The notes beneath the pieces are model-generated. The model saw only the letters and a program-made list of their open reading frames with translations, ran no database searches and had not been told where the DNA came from. Below, one piece after another: positions 18,689 to 28,745 of a DNA stretch of 64,000 nt. The first letter of the stretch is position 1. Each line of letters starts with the position of its first letter. The translations under genes and the position numbers were made by a program. This DNA comes from Bradyrhizobium sp. Rc3b (GTDB lineage: Bacteria > Pseudomonadota > Alphaproteobacteria > Rhizobiales > Xanthobacteraceae): positions 248,001-312,000 of the forward strand of contig NZ_FOUS01000006.1 of the NCBI RefSeq assembly GCF_900114915.1, given 5' to 3'.

Positions 18689-18867
18689 ACGAGGCGCGCG
18701 CTCAGGCCGTCCCCCCGAAAATCAAGCTGTTCTCAAGAAAAACAGGAGGCCCTCGGAAGAGCTTCGTCAAGCCGGAACCGGCATCCCGACCTACAGATGA
18801 GATCGTCTGCCGTTCGCCCCGGCAATACCGCCGCACGGCCCATTTCGATCACGCAAAGCGAGTGCAT

Positions 18868-21621
18868 ATGGCTGTCACAGCAAATTTTTCTGCCGGAATC
18901 CTCAGCGTCTTTGGCAACGGCCACAACAACACGGTCTTGTTGGGCCGCAACCCAGCCGGGACGATCGTCGTCAACCATGGCGCGGTCGCAATCAAGGGTG
19001 GCCCCGCGACGGTCGCCAACACCAAATTGATCCAGGCCTTCGGCCTCGACGGCAACGACATCATCACGATAGACGAGAGCAACGGCGCGATGCCTGCGGC
19101 GAACCTGTTCGGCGGCGCGGGCAACGATACGCTGACCGGCGGATCCGCTGGCGACATGCTGTTCGGCCAGTCCGGTCACGACACGCTGTTCGGCAAGGGC
19201 GGCAACGATTTGCTGTTCGGCGGCTCCGGCAATGACGTGCTGATCGGCGGCGACGGTAACGACCAGATGTTCGGCGAAGCGGGCAACGACCGCATGATCT
19301 GGAACCCCGGCGACGACAGCGACCTGATGGAAGGCGGCGAAGGCATCGACACCGCCGAGGTGAACGGCGGCAACGGCGGCGAGACCTTCGCCATCATGGC
19401 CAACGGGACGCGCGTGCGCTTCGACCGGGTCGATGTGGCCCCGTTCTCGCTGGACATCGGCACCACCGAGAACCTCGTGCTCAAGGCCGGCGGCGGCGAC
19501 GACGTCGTCACCGCAACTGGCAATCTCGCCGCACTGATCAATCTGACGATCGACGGCGGGGCCGGCAACGACACGATCCTCGGCGGCAACGGCGCGGACC
19601 GCCTGCTGGGCGGCGATGGCAACGACTTCATCGACGGCAATCAAGGCAACGACACCGCCCTGCTCGGCGCCGGCAACGATACCTTCCAGTGGGATCCCGG
19701 CGACGGCAGCGACAAGGTCGAAGGACAGGCCGGCACCGACACCCTGTTGTTCAACGGCTCGAACATCGGTGAGGAGATCACCCTGTCCGCTGCCCATGAC
19801 GGACGCACGCTGCTGACCCGCAATGTCGGCAACATCACGATGGACCTCGACGGCATCGAAACCGTCACCATCAACGCGCAGGGCGGCAGCGACAACATCG
19901 TCGTCAGCGACCTGACGAGAACCGACGTCAGGCAGGTCAATATCGATCTCGGATCAGGCGGCACCGGAGACGGGGCGGCCGATACCGTGACGCTCGAAGG
20001 CGCCCGCAGCGCCGATACCATCGAGGTGTCCGGCTCCGGCAATTCGGTTGCGATCACGGGATTGCCGGCCGCTGTCGCCATCACCAGTGCGGAAGGCGCG
20101 AACGATGCGCTTCTCATCCAAGGCCTCGGCGGCAACGACACGATCTCGGCGGCGGCATTGGTCGCAGGGATCGTGCACCTGACGATCGATGGCGGCGCCG
20201 GCAACGATACGATCCTCGGCAGCGCCGGCAACGACACGCTGATCGGCGGCGACGGCAATGATTTCATCGACGGCAACCAGGGTAACGACGTCGCCCTGCT
20301 GGGCGCCGGCAACGATATCGTCCAATGGAATCCGGGCGACGGCAGCGACACCGTCGAGGGCGGCACCGGCGTCGACGCGCTGCGGTTCTTCGGCGCCAAC
20401 ATTGCCGAGAACATCGCCATTGCCGCCAACGGCGATCGCGCGCTGCTGACGCGCGATGTCGCAAACATCACGATGGACCTGCACGGGGTCGAGCAGGTCG
20501 ATATCCACGCGCTGGGCGGGAGCGATCATGTCACGGTCGGTGATCTGACCGGCACCGACGTGACGCGGGTGAACATCGACCTCGGCGGTTCGGCCGGAAC
20601 GCCCGACGGCGCCGTCGATACCGTCGCGGTCGATGCGACCCAGGGGGCCGATACGTTCGGCGTCAGCGGCAATGCCGCCGGCGTCACGGTGTTCGGCCTG
20701 CACGCGGCCAGCCACCTGACCGCAATGGACGCAACCGATCAGCTGACGCTCAATGGCCTTGCCGGCGACGACACCATCGACGCCAGCGGGCTCGCCGCCG
20801 GCGTGCTGCAGCTGACGATCAACGGCGGCATCGGTAACGACACCATCATTGGCAGCCAGGGCGACGACCTGATCAACGGCGGCGACGGCAACGATGTCGC
20901 GCTGATGGGCGCGGGCAATGACACCTTCGTCTGGAATCCGGGCGACGACAACGACACGATCGAGGGCCAGGCCGGCAGCGACACCCTGCTGTTCAACGGC
21001 GCCAACATCGCGGAAACCATCAACATCTTCGCGAGCGGCTCCCGCGCCGAGCTGACGCGCGACGTCGGCTCAATCACGATGGACACGGGCGGCGTCGAGA
21101 CGATCGCGTTCAATGCCCGCGGCGGCGCCGACAAGATCATTGTCGGCGACATGAGCGGCACCGACGTGACGCAGGTGAAGATCGACCTTGGCGGCGTCCC
21201 CGGCACTCCCGGCGGCGACGAAGCGGCCGACAACATCGTGATCAACGGCACCACCGGCGACGACGTCATCACGCTGTCGCTCAACAGCAACGGCGCGCTG
21301 GTGATCGACGGCCTGGCAAGCCAAATGGTGATCGAGAATTTCGACTTCAACGACACCATCACCATCAACGGCCTCAGCGGGGACGACGTGATCGAGGCGT
21401 CGGGCGCCGGCCCCGGCGGGCCGCATCTGGTCTTCGACGGCGGTGGCGGCGACGACGTGCTCATCGGCAGCGCCGGCAACGACACGCTGCTCGGCGGGGT
21501 CGGCGACGATGTGCTGATCGGCGGCGGCGGCCTCGACGTGCTGGATGGCGGTCCCGGCGACAATGTCGTGATTCAATCGCTGCTCGCCCAAGCAAGCTTC
21601 CATGCGGGCACGCTGATCTGA
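18868..21621 (+). CDS. RTX-like calcium-binding repeat protein
   Basis: This 917-residue acidic protein is built from GGxGxDxLxGG-type nonapeptides that form calcium-binding parallel beta-rolls. A first block lies at about 80-145. Three long repeats of about 205-210 residues follow, each with a beta-roll, the marker W(D/N)PGDxxD (about 276, 487 and 689), then a LLTR-NITMDLDG-type segment and a TDVxxVNIDLGG segment. A final roll at about 820-870 and a hydrophobic C terminus end the protein. There is no N-terminal signal, as expected for type I secretion, but no secretion genes are adjacent. Adhesin or matrix role is likely; no enzymatic domain is seen. An upstream GTG at 18862 is an alternative start. 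Confidence 0.88.
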   Translation: MAVTANFSAGILSVFGNGHNNTVLLGRNPAGTIVVNHGAVAIKGGPATVANTKLIQAFGLDGNDIITIDESNGAMPAANLFGGAGNDTLTGGSAGDMLFGQSGHDTLFGKGGNDLLFGGSGNDVLIGGDGNDQMFGEAGNDRMIWNPGDDSDLMEGGEGIDTAEVNGGNGGETFAIMANGTRVRFDRVDVAPFSLDIGTTENLVLKAGGGDDVVTATGNLAALINLTIDGGAGNDTILGGNGADRLLGGDGNDFIDGNQGNDTALLGAGNDTFQWDPGDGSDKVEGQAGTDTLLFNGSNIGEEITLSAAHDGRTLLTRNVGNITMDLDGIETVTINAQGGSDNIVVSDLTRTDVRQVNIDLGSGGTGDGAADTVTLEGARSADTIEVSGSGNSVAITGLPAAVAITSAEGANDALLIQGLGGNDTISAAALVAGIVHLTIDGGAGNDTILGSAGNDTLIGGDGNDFIDGNQGNDVALLGAGNDIVQWNPGDGSDTVEGGTGVDALRFFGANIAENIAIAANGDRALLTRDVANITMDLHGVEQVDIHALGGSDHVTVGDLTGTDVTRVNIDLGGSAGTPDGAVDTVAVDATQGADTFGVSGNAAGVTVFGLHAASHLTAMDATDQLTLNGLAGDDTIDASGLAAGVLQLTINGGIGNDTIIGSQGDDLINGGDGNDVALMGAGNDTFVWNPGDDNDTIEGQAGSDTLLFNGANIAETINIFASGSRAELTRDVGSITMDTGGVETIAFNARGGADKIIVGDMSGTDVTQVKIDLGGVPGTPGGDEAADNIVINGTTGDDVITLSLNSNGALVIDGLASQMVIENFDFNDTITINGLSGDDVIEASGAGPGGPHLVFDGGGGDDVLIGSAGNDTLLGGVGDDVLIGGGGLDVLDGGPGDNVVIQSLLAQASFHAGTLI

Positions 21622-21817
21622 GCCGACGAGGCGCGCTTCGCCCGGCGCCGGCAGGTCTTGCCTGTCGGGCCATGCAGCCGAATACCGCCCGGATGGCGCA
21701 GCGCGCTGTCCGGGCCATGACGCTTTGACGGCAAGGCTGGTCCTGATACTCTGTCCGCGTCGTGGTTCGGCGGGCCATGCCATCGATCGTTGAACCTGAG
21801 CTGCCGAAAGGATGCGG

Positions 21818-22237
21818 ATGAGACGCGTGACGCTCCTGGCTCTCGGCCTCATGTTTGTCGTCGCATGGCCGCACCAGAACGCGAGAAGCCAGACTTCGGT
21901 CGCCCCGCCGGTTTCGCTTGCTGCGCCCGATGCGTCGCCGCGTCCGGGTGCCACCAAGCCGGCACGCGTGACGACAAACAGGGCTCCGCCGGCGGCGTCC
22001 GGCAGAGAGACTTCGACACCCACGATAGGCCGGCCTCAAGCGATACCGAATCCGGCCGCCGACTACGACGGCTTCAGCATCGGCACCGTCGATGACAATG
22101 ACGCCCCGCACCAGGCGACGCCGCCAATGAAGTCACGCGCCGCAAAGAACACCGGGTCCCACGCGGATGCGGATGGCCCCGATCAGGAAGATGGGGCGTT
22201 AAAGCGAAAGCTGATGATCTGCCAGGGCTGCAGATAG
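21818..22237 (+). CDS. Small exported Pro/Ala-rich protein
   Basis: This frame encodes 139 residues. A signal peptide is clear (RRVTLLALGLMFVVAW with a likely cut near NARSQ, about residue 25). The rest is low complexity, rich in Pro, Ala, Ser, Thr and Asp, and ends with a conserved-looking KLMICQGC motif holding two cysteines. GAAAGG lies 6 bases before the ATG at 21818; an ATG at 21812 is also possible. Function unknown. It converges on the DJ-1/PfpI gene with only four bases between stop codons. Confidence 0.6.
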   Translation: MRRVTLLALGLMFVVAWPHQNARSQTSVAPPVSLAAPDASPRPGATKPARVTTNRAPPAASGRETSTPTIGRPQAIPNPAADYDGFSIGTVDDNDAPHQATPPMKSRAAKNTGSHADADGPDQEDGALKRKLMICQGCR

Positions 22238-22241
22238 GACG

Positions 22242-22913
22242 TCACCGATCCTTAAGGGCGGACAGCAACTCTTTTCCCAACGGTCCGGCCGAAGCGGGGT
22301 TCTGCCCCGTGATGAGCCGGCCATCGACGACGACGTGAGGTTGCCAATTGGCGGCCGACGAGTAGTCGGCGCCCTCGGCCCTCAACGCGTCCTCGAGCTC
22401 GTAAGGCACATCATCGCGGGCGTAGTCGTATTCTTCCTTCCTCGAGAAGGACGTGAGCTTCTTGCCGCGCACGAACGGGGTGCCATCACCGAGGTTGACG
22501 CCGAGCAGCGCGCACGGCCCGTGACAAACAGCGGCGACGAGCTTGCCGGTGGTCCAGGCGCGCACGACGGCACTCTGGACCGTTGCATTGCGCTGGATGT
22601 CCACCATGGGCCCAAGACCGCCGGGCACCAGGATGGCGTCGTAGTCGGCAGCGTCCACCTCGGACAGTCTGCGACTGTGATTCAGGCGACGAAAGGCCTT
22701 GCTCGCGAGAAAATCTCTCTGGGCGGGATCTTTCTCGTCATACGCATCGTAGGGCGTCCATCCCCCGGCCGGGGATGCGAACTCGACCGCGACCCCGGCC
22801 TTGTCAAGCACTTCGAAAGGATGGGCGATCTCGGCGAAAAAGAATCCGGTCTTGCGGCTATGCGGACCGATCACGGCTGCGTTGGTGACGATGAAGAGGA
22901 CATGCTGGGTCAC
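22242..22913 (-). CDS. DJ-1/PfpI family protein, Hsp31-like
   Basis: This 223-residue protein has the type 1 glutamine-amidotransferase-like fold. The nucleophile elbow AAVCHGP places Cys130 followed by His131, and Glu28 lies in the FFAEIAHPFEVL segment, giving the Glu-Cys-His set seen in Hsp31/glyoxalase III members that detoxify methylglyoxal or act as chaperones. The strand VPGGLGPMVDI is also typical. The start is GTG at 22913, supported by AAGGAAGG 4 bases upstream. It is monocistronic by appearance. Confidence 0.88.
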   Translation of the reverse strand: MTQHVLFIVTNAAVIGPHSRKTGFFFAEIAHPFEVLDKAGVAVEFASPAGGWTPYDAYDEKDPAQRDFLASKAFRRLNHSRRLSEVDAADYDAILVPGGLGPMVDIQRNATVQSAVVRAWTTGKLVAAVCHGPCALLGVNLGDGTPFVRGKKLTSFSRKEEYDYARDDVPYELEDALRAEGADYSSAANWQPHVVVDGRLITGQNPASAGPLGKELLSALKDR

Positions 22914-23436
22914 GTTTCCTTCCTTTCGATGACGCCGTGTGGGGTCGCGCTGGTGCGACGCGGGGAACGCATCAGTTCGGACAAGGCTGCCCGGCTATCT
23001 CGGGAACAACGTCGACGCTGCGGTTGATCCCGTTCACCCTGAGCTCGATCATGTCGATATGCCCCCCTTCGCAATGTCGACGCAGCGTGCTTCGAGCATC
23101 CGTGACTGTCAAACCGAATCCCCTTTGCATCGGTGCGCGGTTTCAAATTCGCACGGCAACGATTACAGATGCCAATTCGGAAGCAAGCCGGATGCGGTGA
23201 GTTCCCTATTGCGACAGCAGCGCAGCGCATGAGTACGTCTCGTCGCGACATTCTGATCAATGGTGAGACGGCGCGGCGAATCTCAACGTCACGATGGCGC
23301 CCCGTCCTGCGCGCGCGTTCTGCATGGCTGACCTACCCGCCGGTGTGATCCACCGTGCTTTACGCCTCCTGAATTTCCTGATCCTCTCCCCGTAATCGCC
23401 GGATCAACCGGTCAAGCCTCAAGGGAGAGAGACGCC
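22914..23436. other. Intergenic region, no gene seen
   Basis: This 523-base stretch lies between the divergent DJ-1/PfpI and thiamine-diphosphate enzyme genes. The only long frames are arginine-rich and lack ribosome binding sites. It must hold both promoters, but I see no convincing -35/-10 pair or operator. Confidence 0.5.
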
Positions 23437-25071
23437 ATGAAGCTCGGCACCGCCATTGCGGAAATCATGAGGCGCGAGGGAATCGAGATCCTCTGCGGCT
23501 ATCCGGTCAACCATCTGATCGAGCATGCGGCCAAGGCCGAGATCCGCCCGGTGATGGTGCGGCAGGAGCGCGTCGGCATCCACATGGCGGATGCGATCTC
23601 GCGCGTGACCTCGGGGCACAGCATCGGCGCGTTCTGCATGCAGCATGGACCCGGCGCGGAGAATGCGATGGGCGGCGTCGCGCAGTGCTTTGGCGAATCC
23701 GTGCCCGTGCTGGTGCTGCCGATGGGTTATCAGCGCAGGCTTGCGCATGTCGAGCCGAACTTCAATTCCAGCGAGGCGATGAAGCCGTTTTCGAAATCGT
23801 CGGAGCCGATCATTCTGGCCGCCGAGGTCGCCAACATCTTCCGCCGCGCCTTCACCAAGCTGAAGAACGGCCGCGGCGGTCCCGTGATCGTCGAAATCCC
23901 CTCGGACATGTGGAACGAGGAGGTGCCGGAGCCGCTCGACTACAGGCCGGTGCTGCGCACCCGCTACGGCGCCGACCCCGTGCATGTGAAGGAGGCGGCA
24001 GCCCTGCTCGTCAACGCCAAGCGTGCGGTGATCTATGCCGGCCAGGGCGTGCATTACGCGCGGGCCTGGCCGCAGTTGAAGCGGCTCGCGGAGCGGCTGG
24101 CGATCCCCGTCACCACCAGCCTAGGCGGAAAATCGTCGTTCCCGGAAACGCATCCGCTCTCGCTCGGCTCCGGCGGACTTGCGGTGCCGCGCGCAGTGCC
24201 AAAATTCCTCGCCGAGGCCGACATCATCTTCGGCATCGGCTGCTCCTTCACGGAAACGAACTTCGGCATCGCGATGCCGAAGGGCAAGACCATCATCCAT
24301 TCCACGCTCGATCCCAACCATCTCAACAAGGATGTAGAGGCGAAGATCGGCCTGGTCGGCGACGCCGGCCTCGTGCTCGACGCGCTGCTGGAGGAGATCG
24401 GCAAGACCGTCACTGCTGATCGCGATGCGTCAGCGGTCGCGGCCGAGATCGCGGCCTCGCACAAGGAGTGGCTGGCGAAATGGATGCCGAAGCTCACCAG
24501 CAATGACGCGCCGCTCAGCCCGTATCGCGTGCTGTGGGATCTCCAGCACACCGTCGACATCGAGAACACTGTCATCACGCATGATGCCGGCAGTCCGCGC
24601 GACCAGCTCTCGCCGTTCTGGAAATCGGTAAAACCCCTCACCTATCTCGGCTGGGGAAAGACGACGCAGCTCGGCTACGGCCTCGGCCTGGCGATGGGGG
24701 CGAAACTGGCAAAGCCCGACAAGCTCTGCATCAACGTCTGGGGCGATGCGGCGATCGGCTTCACCGGCATGGATTTCGAGACCGCGGTGCGCGAGCGCAT
24801 CCCGATCATGTCGATCCTGCTCAACAATTTCTCCATGGCGATCGAATTGAAGGTGATGCCGGTCTCGACCGAAAAATATCGCTCGACCGACATTTCCGGC
24901 GACTACGCCGCAATGGCGCGCGCCTTCGGCGGCTATGGCGAGCGGGTGACGAGGCCGGAGGACATCATCCCCGCGATCAAGCGCGGCATCGAGAAGACGA
25001 AGGAAGGCATCCCGGTGCTGCTGGAGTTCATCACCAGCAAGGAGACGGAGGTGTCGCGGCCGGGCACGTGA
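23437..25071 (+). CDS. Thiamine-diphosphate-dependent enzyme (acetolactate synthase-like)
   Basis: This 544-residue protein has the three-domain layout of the POX/AHAS family. The N-terminal pyrimidine-binding domain carries the catalytic Glu44 (VRQERVGIHMADA). The central domain is about 190-330. The C-terminal domain holds the diphosphate/metal motif, GDAAIGFTGMDFETAV ending ILLNNF. It lacks a neighbouring small subunit and any pathway gene, so it is probably not the biosynthetic acetolactate synthase. Decarboxylation of a 2-oxo acid is likely, but the substrate is not visible. An AGGGAGAGA lies upstream of the ATG. Confidence 0.85.
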   Translation: MKLGTAIAEIMRREGIEILCGYPVNHLIEHAAKAEIRPVMVRQERVGIHMADAISRVTSGHSIGAFCMQHGPGAENAMGGVAQCFGESVPVLVLPMGYQRRLAHVEPNFNSSEAMKPFSKSSEPIILAAEVANIFRRAFTKLKNGRGGPVIVEIPSDMWNEEVPEPLDYRPVLRTRYGADPVHVKEAAALLVNAKRAVIYAGQGVHYARAWPQLKRLAERLAIPVTTSLGGKSSFPETHPLSLGSGGLAVPRAVPKFLAEADIIFGIGCSFTETNFGIAMPKGKTIIHSTLDPNHLNKDVEAKIGLVGDAGLVLDALLEEIGKTVTADRDASAVAAEIAASHKEWLAKWMPKLTSNDAPLSPYRVLWDLQHTVDIENTVITHDAGSPRDQLSPFWKSVKPLTYLGWGKTTQLGYGLGLAMGAKLAKPDKLCINVWGDAAIGFTGMDFETAVRERIPIMSILLNNFSMAIELKVMPVSTEKYRSTDISGDYAAMARAFGGYGERVTRPEDIIPAIKRGIEKTKEGIPVLLEFITSKETEVSRPGT

Positions 25072-25157
25072 GGCAAGCCAGACGCTGGCTCCGGCCGCAG
25101 GGAATGTGATAATCCGCCTCGGTGCCGCGCCTGTCGCGGCATCAAGCCGGATTGCAA

Positions 25158-28100
25158 ATGACCAACCTTTCCCATGACATCGCCGATGAGCTCGCAGCCG
25201 AGAATGCGCAACTGCGCAACGCGCTGGCAACTGCGCGGGATCGCCAAAGCGCCAGCGCGGAGATCCTGCGGACCATCGCGGCCTCGCCCTCCGATGCCCG
25301 GCCGGTGTTCGAGGCGATCGCGTCGAGTTCCAAGCGTTTGCTGGACGGTTTCTCCGCCACCGTGCTCCAGTTCATCGGCGACGAGCTGCACCTCGTGGCC
25401 TACACGCCGACCAGCCCGGAGGCCGACGAAGGGCTCAAGTCGTCGTTCCCGCGCAAGATCACGGAGTTTCCGACCTTTGCGCTGGTACGCGGCGGCGAGA
25501 CGATCCAGTTTCCCGACAGCGAAGCCGCCGACGTGCCGCAGCTGAACCGCGATCTGGCGCGGCTGCGCGGCTTCCGCAGCGTGCTGTTCATGCCGCTGAT
25601 GAACCGGGGCACGCCGGTCGGCATGATCAGCGTCACCCGCGCCGAGCCTGGCGCGTTCGCACCCGACCTCGTGCAGCTGCTCCAGACCCTTGCCGACCAG
25701 GCCGTGATTGCGATCGAGAATGCACGGCTGTTCAACACGACGCGCGAGGCACTGGAGCGCCAGACCGCCACGGCGGACATTTTGAAGGTGATGGCGGCCT
25801 CGCCGTCGGACGAGCAGCCGGTGTTCGAGGCCATTGCGGCCAACGCCAACCGGCTGATCGGCGGCTTCTCCACGGCCGTGCTGCGCTATGTCGACGGCGC
25901 TGCGCACCTTGCCGCGTTCACGCCGACCGATCCGGCCGGCGATCACGTGCTGCAGGCCTCGTTCCCGGTGCCGTTCGCGCAGTTCCCGCCCTACCAGCTC
26001 GTGGCCAAGGGTGCAGCGGCGCAACTGCCCGACACCGAGCTCGAGCCGGCCGCGCGCGACATCGCCCGCGCCCGCGGCTATCGCAGCATGCTGTTCGCGC
26101 CGCTGATGAGCGAGGGCGAAGCGATCGGCGTCATCATCGCGACGCGCCGTGCGACCGGCGCCTTCACTGAACATCATGTGCGGCTGCTGCAGACCTTCGC
26201 CGACCAGGCGGTGATCGCCATCAAGAATGTCAGCCTGTTCAATGCGACGCGGGAGGCGCTGGAGCGTCAGACCGCGACCGCCGACATCCTCAAGGTGATC
26301 GCGGCTTCGCCTGCCGACGTCACGCCGGTGTTCCAGGCCATCTCCGACAGCGCCAAGACGCTGATCGGCGGACATTCGTCCACCGTCACCCGCGTGGTCG
26401 ACGGCAAGCTGCATCTGGCCGCCTTCACCACGGATAATGCAGCCGGCAATGCCGATCTGCTCAGCTCGTTCCCCGCACCGCTGTCGTCGCCGGGCATTCA
26501 CAGCCGGGTGGCTCGAAGCGGAGAATATGCCTTCCGCAGCGACATGCAGAACGAGCCTGATCTCACCGAGGCCATGAAGGAGCTGGCGCGGACGCGGGGC
26601 TATCGCAGCATCCTCGCGGTGCCGATGCTGCGCGACGGCGTCGCAATCGGCACCATCGCCGTGACGCGGCCGCAAGCCGGCCAATTCCCGGACAAGGCCA
26701 TCAACCTGCTCAAGACCTTTGCCGACCAGGCCGTGATCGCGATCGAGAACACGCGCCTGTTCAACGAGGTGCAGGCGCGGACGCACGAACTCGCAGAGTC
26801 ACTGGAGCAGCAGACTGCAACATCGGAGGTGCTCAGCGTCATCAGCAGATCGGCCGGGGATCTCGCGCCGGTATTCGAGGCGATGCTCAGCAAGGCAATG
26901 CAGCTCTGCGGCGCCAGTTTCGGCGTGCTCAACACCTACGACGGCACGCAGTTCCGCACAGCCGCCACTTACGGACTGCCCCCTGCTTACGATGAATACA
27001 GGCGCAAGGCGCCCCTCAACTATGGTTCGGCCACCGCGCCCGCGCGGCTTTTGAAGGGCGAACCGTTCGTCGAAATTGTCGACCTGCTGGAGTCAGACGT
27101 CTATCGCAGCGGCGAGCCGAATGGTCGGGCGCTGGTCGATCTCGGCGGCGCCCGCTGCCTGCTCGCGGTGCCGTTGCTTCAGGATGAGCGCGTGGTCGGC
27201 AACGTCATGATCTTCAGGCAGGAGAGCCGACGGTTCTCGGAGAAGCAGATCACCCTGCTGAACCAGTTCGCGGCGCAAGCCGTGATCGCCATCGAGAACG
27301 CGCGGCTACTCAGTGAATTGCGTCAGCGCACCGAGAATTTGACCGAGTCGCTGCAACAACAAACGGCGACTGCCGACGTGCTCAAGGTTATCAGCCGCTC
27401 GGCGTTCGACTTGCAGGCCGTGCTCGATACGCTGGTCGAATCGGCGGCGCGACTATGCGAAGCCGATATGGCGGCGATTACCCGCAAATCCGGCAGCTCC
27501 TATTTCCGGGCGGGCTCCTACGGCTTTCCAGCCAAATTCGTCGAATATGTAAGAGACCTTCCGGTCCGGCCGGATAGGCGCACCATCACGGGCAGGACCC
27601 TGCTCGGCGACAAGGTTGTTCATGTCACCGATGTGCTCGAGGATCCCGATTACTCCTTTGAAGGCCAGGAATTGAGCGGCAATCCGCGTAGCTTCCTGGG
27701 TGTGCCCCTACTGCGCGAAGGCAGCACCGTTGGCGCTATTGTTCTCGCACGTCGCGCGATCCGGCCGTTTAGCGAAAAGCAAATCGAACTCGTTACCAGT
27801 TTCGCCGACCAAGCCGTCATCGCGATCGAGAATGTGCGCCTCTTCGACGAAGTGCAGGACCGCACCCGGGAGCTTGCGAAGTCGCTCGACGATTTGCGCG
27901 CGGCGCAGGATCGCCTGATCCAGACCGAGAAGCTGGCTTCCCTCGGCCAGCTCACCGCCGGCATCGCGCACGAGATCAAGAACCCGCTCAACTTCGTCAA
28001 CAATTTTGCCTCGCTGTCCGCCGAATTGACCGACGAGCTGAACGAGGTGCTCGCGCCCGTGACGCTCGCGGACGATATCCGCGGCGAAGTCGACGAGCTC

Positions 28101-28718
28101 ACCGGGCTTCTCAAGGACAATCTCGGGAAAATCGTCCAGCACGGACGGCGCGCCGACTCCATCGTCAAGAACATGCTGCTGCATTCGCGCGAGGGCGGCG
28201 GCGAACATCGGTTGAGCGACGTCAACGCCGTGGTCGAGGAGAGCCTCAACCTCGCCTATCACGGCGCACGGGCCGAGAAGCCGCAGTTCGACGTGACGCT
28301 CAAACGCGAGCTCGATCCGGCGGCAGGCTCGGCCGACGTGTTCCCGCAGGAGATCACGAGGGTGCTGCTGAACCTGATCGGAAACGGATTCCATGCGGTC
28401 GCCAAGCGCAAGGCGGAGACCGAGGCGGCCGGTTACGAGCCGGTCGTGACCGCCGCCACCCGTGACCGCGGCGAGCACGTCGAGATCCGCATCCGCGACA
28501 ACGGCACCGGCATCCCGGACGAGGTGAAGGAGAAGATGTTCAATCCGTTCTTCACCACCAAGCCGGCCGGTGAAGGCACCGGCCTCGGGCTGTCGATGAG
28601 CCACGACATCGTGGTGAAGCAGCATGGCGGCACGATCGACGTCGCGACCGCGCCCGGCGAGTTCACCGAATTCACGATCGTGCTGCCGCGCAAGAGCAGC
28701 TTTTCAGACAAGCCCTGA
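25158..28718 (+). CDS. Soluble sensor histidine kinase with five GAF domains
   Basis: This 1186-residue kinase has no membrane segments. A short coiled coil (about 10-25) is followed by five GAF domains in series (about 25-195, 200-370, 375-540, 555-720, 730-900). The first three are clearly related to each other, each ending TFADQAVIAIEN(A/T)RLFN-like and linked by EALERQTATADILKV coiled coils. The phosphoacceptor is His938 (GIAHEIKNPLNF). The ATPase domain shows LLNLIGNGFHAV, DNGTGIP and GEGTGLGLSMS. There is no attached receiver domain. The alpha/beta hydrolase gene starts 27 bases downstream and may be cotranscribed. Ligands of the GAF domains are unknown. The ATG opening MTNLSHD was preferred over one 12 codons upstream. 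Confidence 0.9.
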   Translation: MTNLSHDIADELAAENAQLRNALATARDRQSASAEILRTIAASPSDARPVFEAIASSSKRLLDGFSATVLQFIGDELHLVAYTPTSPEADEGLKSSFPRKITEFPTFALVRGGETIQFPDSEAADVPQLNRDLARLRGFRSVLFMPLMNRGTPVGMISVTRAEPGAFAPDLVQLLQTLADQAVIAIENARLFNTTREALERQTATADILKVMAASPSDEQPVFEAIAANANRLIGGFSTAVLRYVDGAAHLAAFTPTDPAGDHVLQASFPVPFAQFPPYQLVAKGAAAQLPDTELEPAARDIARARGYRSMLFAPLMSEGEAIGVIIATRRATGAFTEHHVRLLQTFADQAVIAIKNVSLFNATREALERQTATADILKVIAASPADVTPVFQAISDSAKTLIGGHSSTVTRVVDGKLHLAAFTTDNAAGNADLLSSFPAPLSSPGIHSRVARSGEYAFRSDMQNEPDLTEAMKELARTRGYRSILAVPMLRDGVAIGTIAVTRPQAGQFPDKAINLLKTFADQAVIAIENTRLFNEVQARTHELAESLEQQTATSEVLSVISRSAGDLAPVFEAMLSKAMQLCGASFGVLNTYDGTQFRTAATYGLPPAYDEYRRKAPLNYGSATAPARLLKGEPFVEIVDLLESDVYRSGEPNGRALVDLGGARCLLAVPLLQDERVVGNVMIFRQESRRFSEKQITLLNQFAAQAVIAIENARLLSELRQRTENLTESLQQQTATADVLKVISRSAFDLQAVLDTLVESAARLCEADMAAITRKSGSSYFRAGSYGFPAKFVEYVRDLPVRPDRRTITGRTLLGDKVVHVTDVLEDPDYSFEGQELSGNPRSFLGVPLLREGSTVGAIVLARRAIRPFSEKQIELVTSFADQAVIAIENVRLFDEVQDRTRELAKSLDDLRAAQDRLIQTEKLASLGQLTAGIAHEIKNPLNFVNNFASLSAELTDELNEVLAPVTLADDIRGEVDELTGLLKDNLGKIVQHGRRADSIVKNMLLHSREGGGEHRLSDVNAVVEESLNLAYHGARAEKPQFDVTLKRELDPAAGSADVFPQEITRVLLNLIGNGFHAVAKRKAETEAAGYEPVVTAATRDRGEHVEIRIRDNGTGIPDEVKEKMFNPFFTTKPAGEGTGLGLSMSHDIVVKQHGGTIDVATAPGEFTEFTIVLPRKSSFSDKP

Positions 28719-28745
28719 GGACAAGTTCGCCCGGGAGGCGTTTTG

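Larger units (their letters stand above)
17613..18867. other. Gene-less block of intergenic repeats
   Basis: No frame in this 1.25-kb stretch has a believable protein: the open frames are Arg/Pro/Ser-rich and change between frames. Instead it holds three distinct inverted-repeat elements (17701-17805, 17905-18010 and 18565-18688) listed separately. The promoter of the downstream calcium-binding repeat gene should lie near 18700-18860, but no clear motif was seen. Confidence 0.7.

Noticed and set aside
18868..21621. RTX gene DNA repeats as a CRISPR or minisatellite array
   Set aside because: The periodicity follows codons of calcium-binding nonapeptides in one long open frame.
22910..23260. 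A 116-residue minus-strand frame beginning MIRMSRRDVLMRCAAVAIG, looking like a Tat leader
   Set aside because: The RR start is suggestive, but the rest is Arg/Ser-rich without a fold, no ribosome binding site is present, and it overlaps the DJ-1/PfpI start.
24933..26786. A 617-residue minus-strand frame opposite the GAF kinase
   Set aside because: It mirrors the repeated GAF domains on the other strand and has no start signal or domain.
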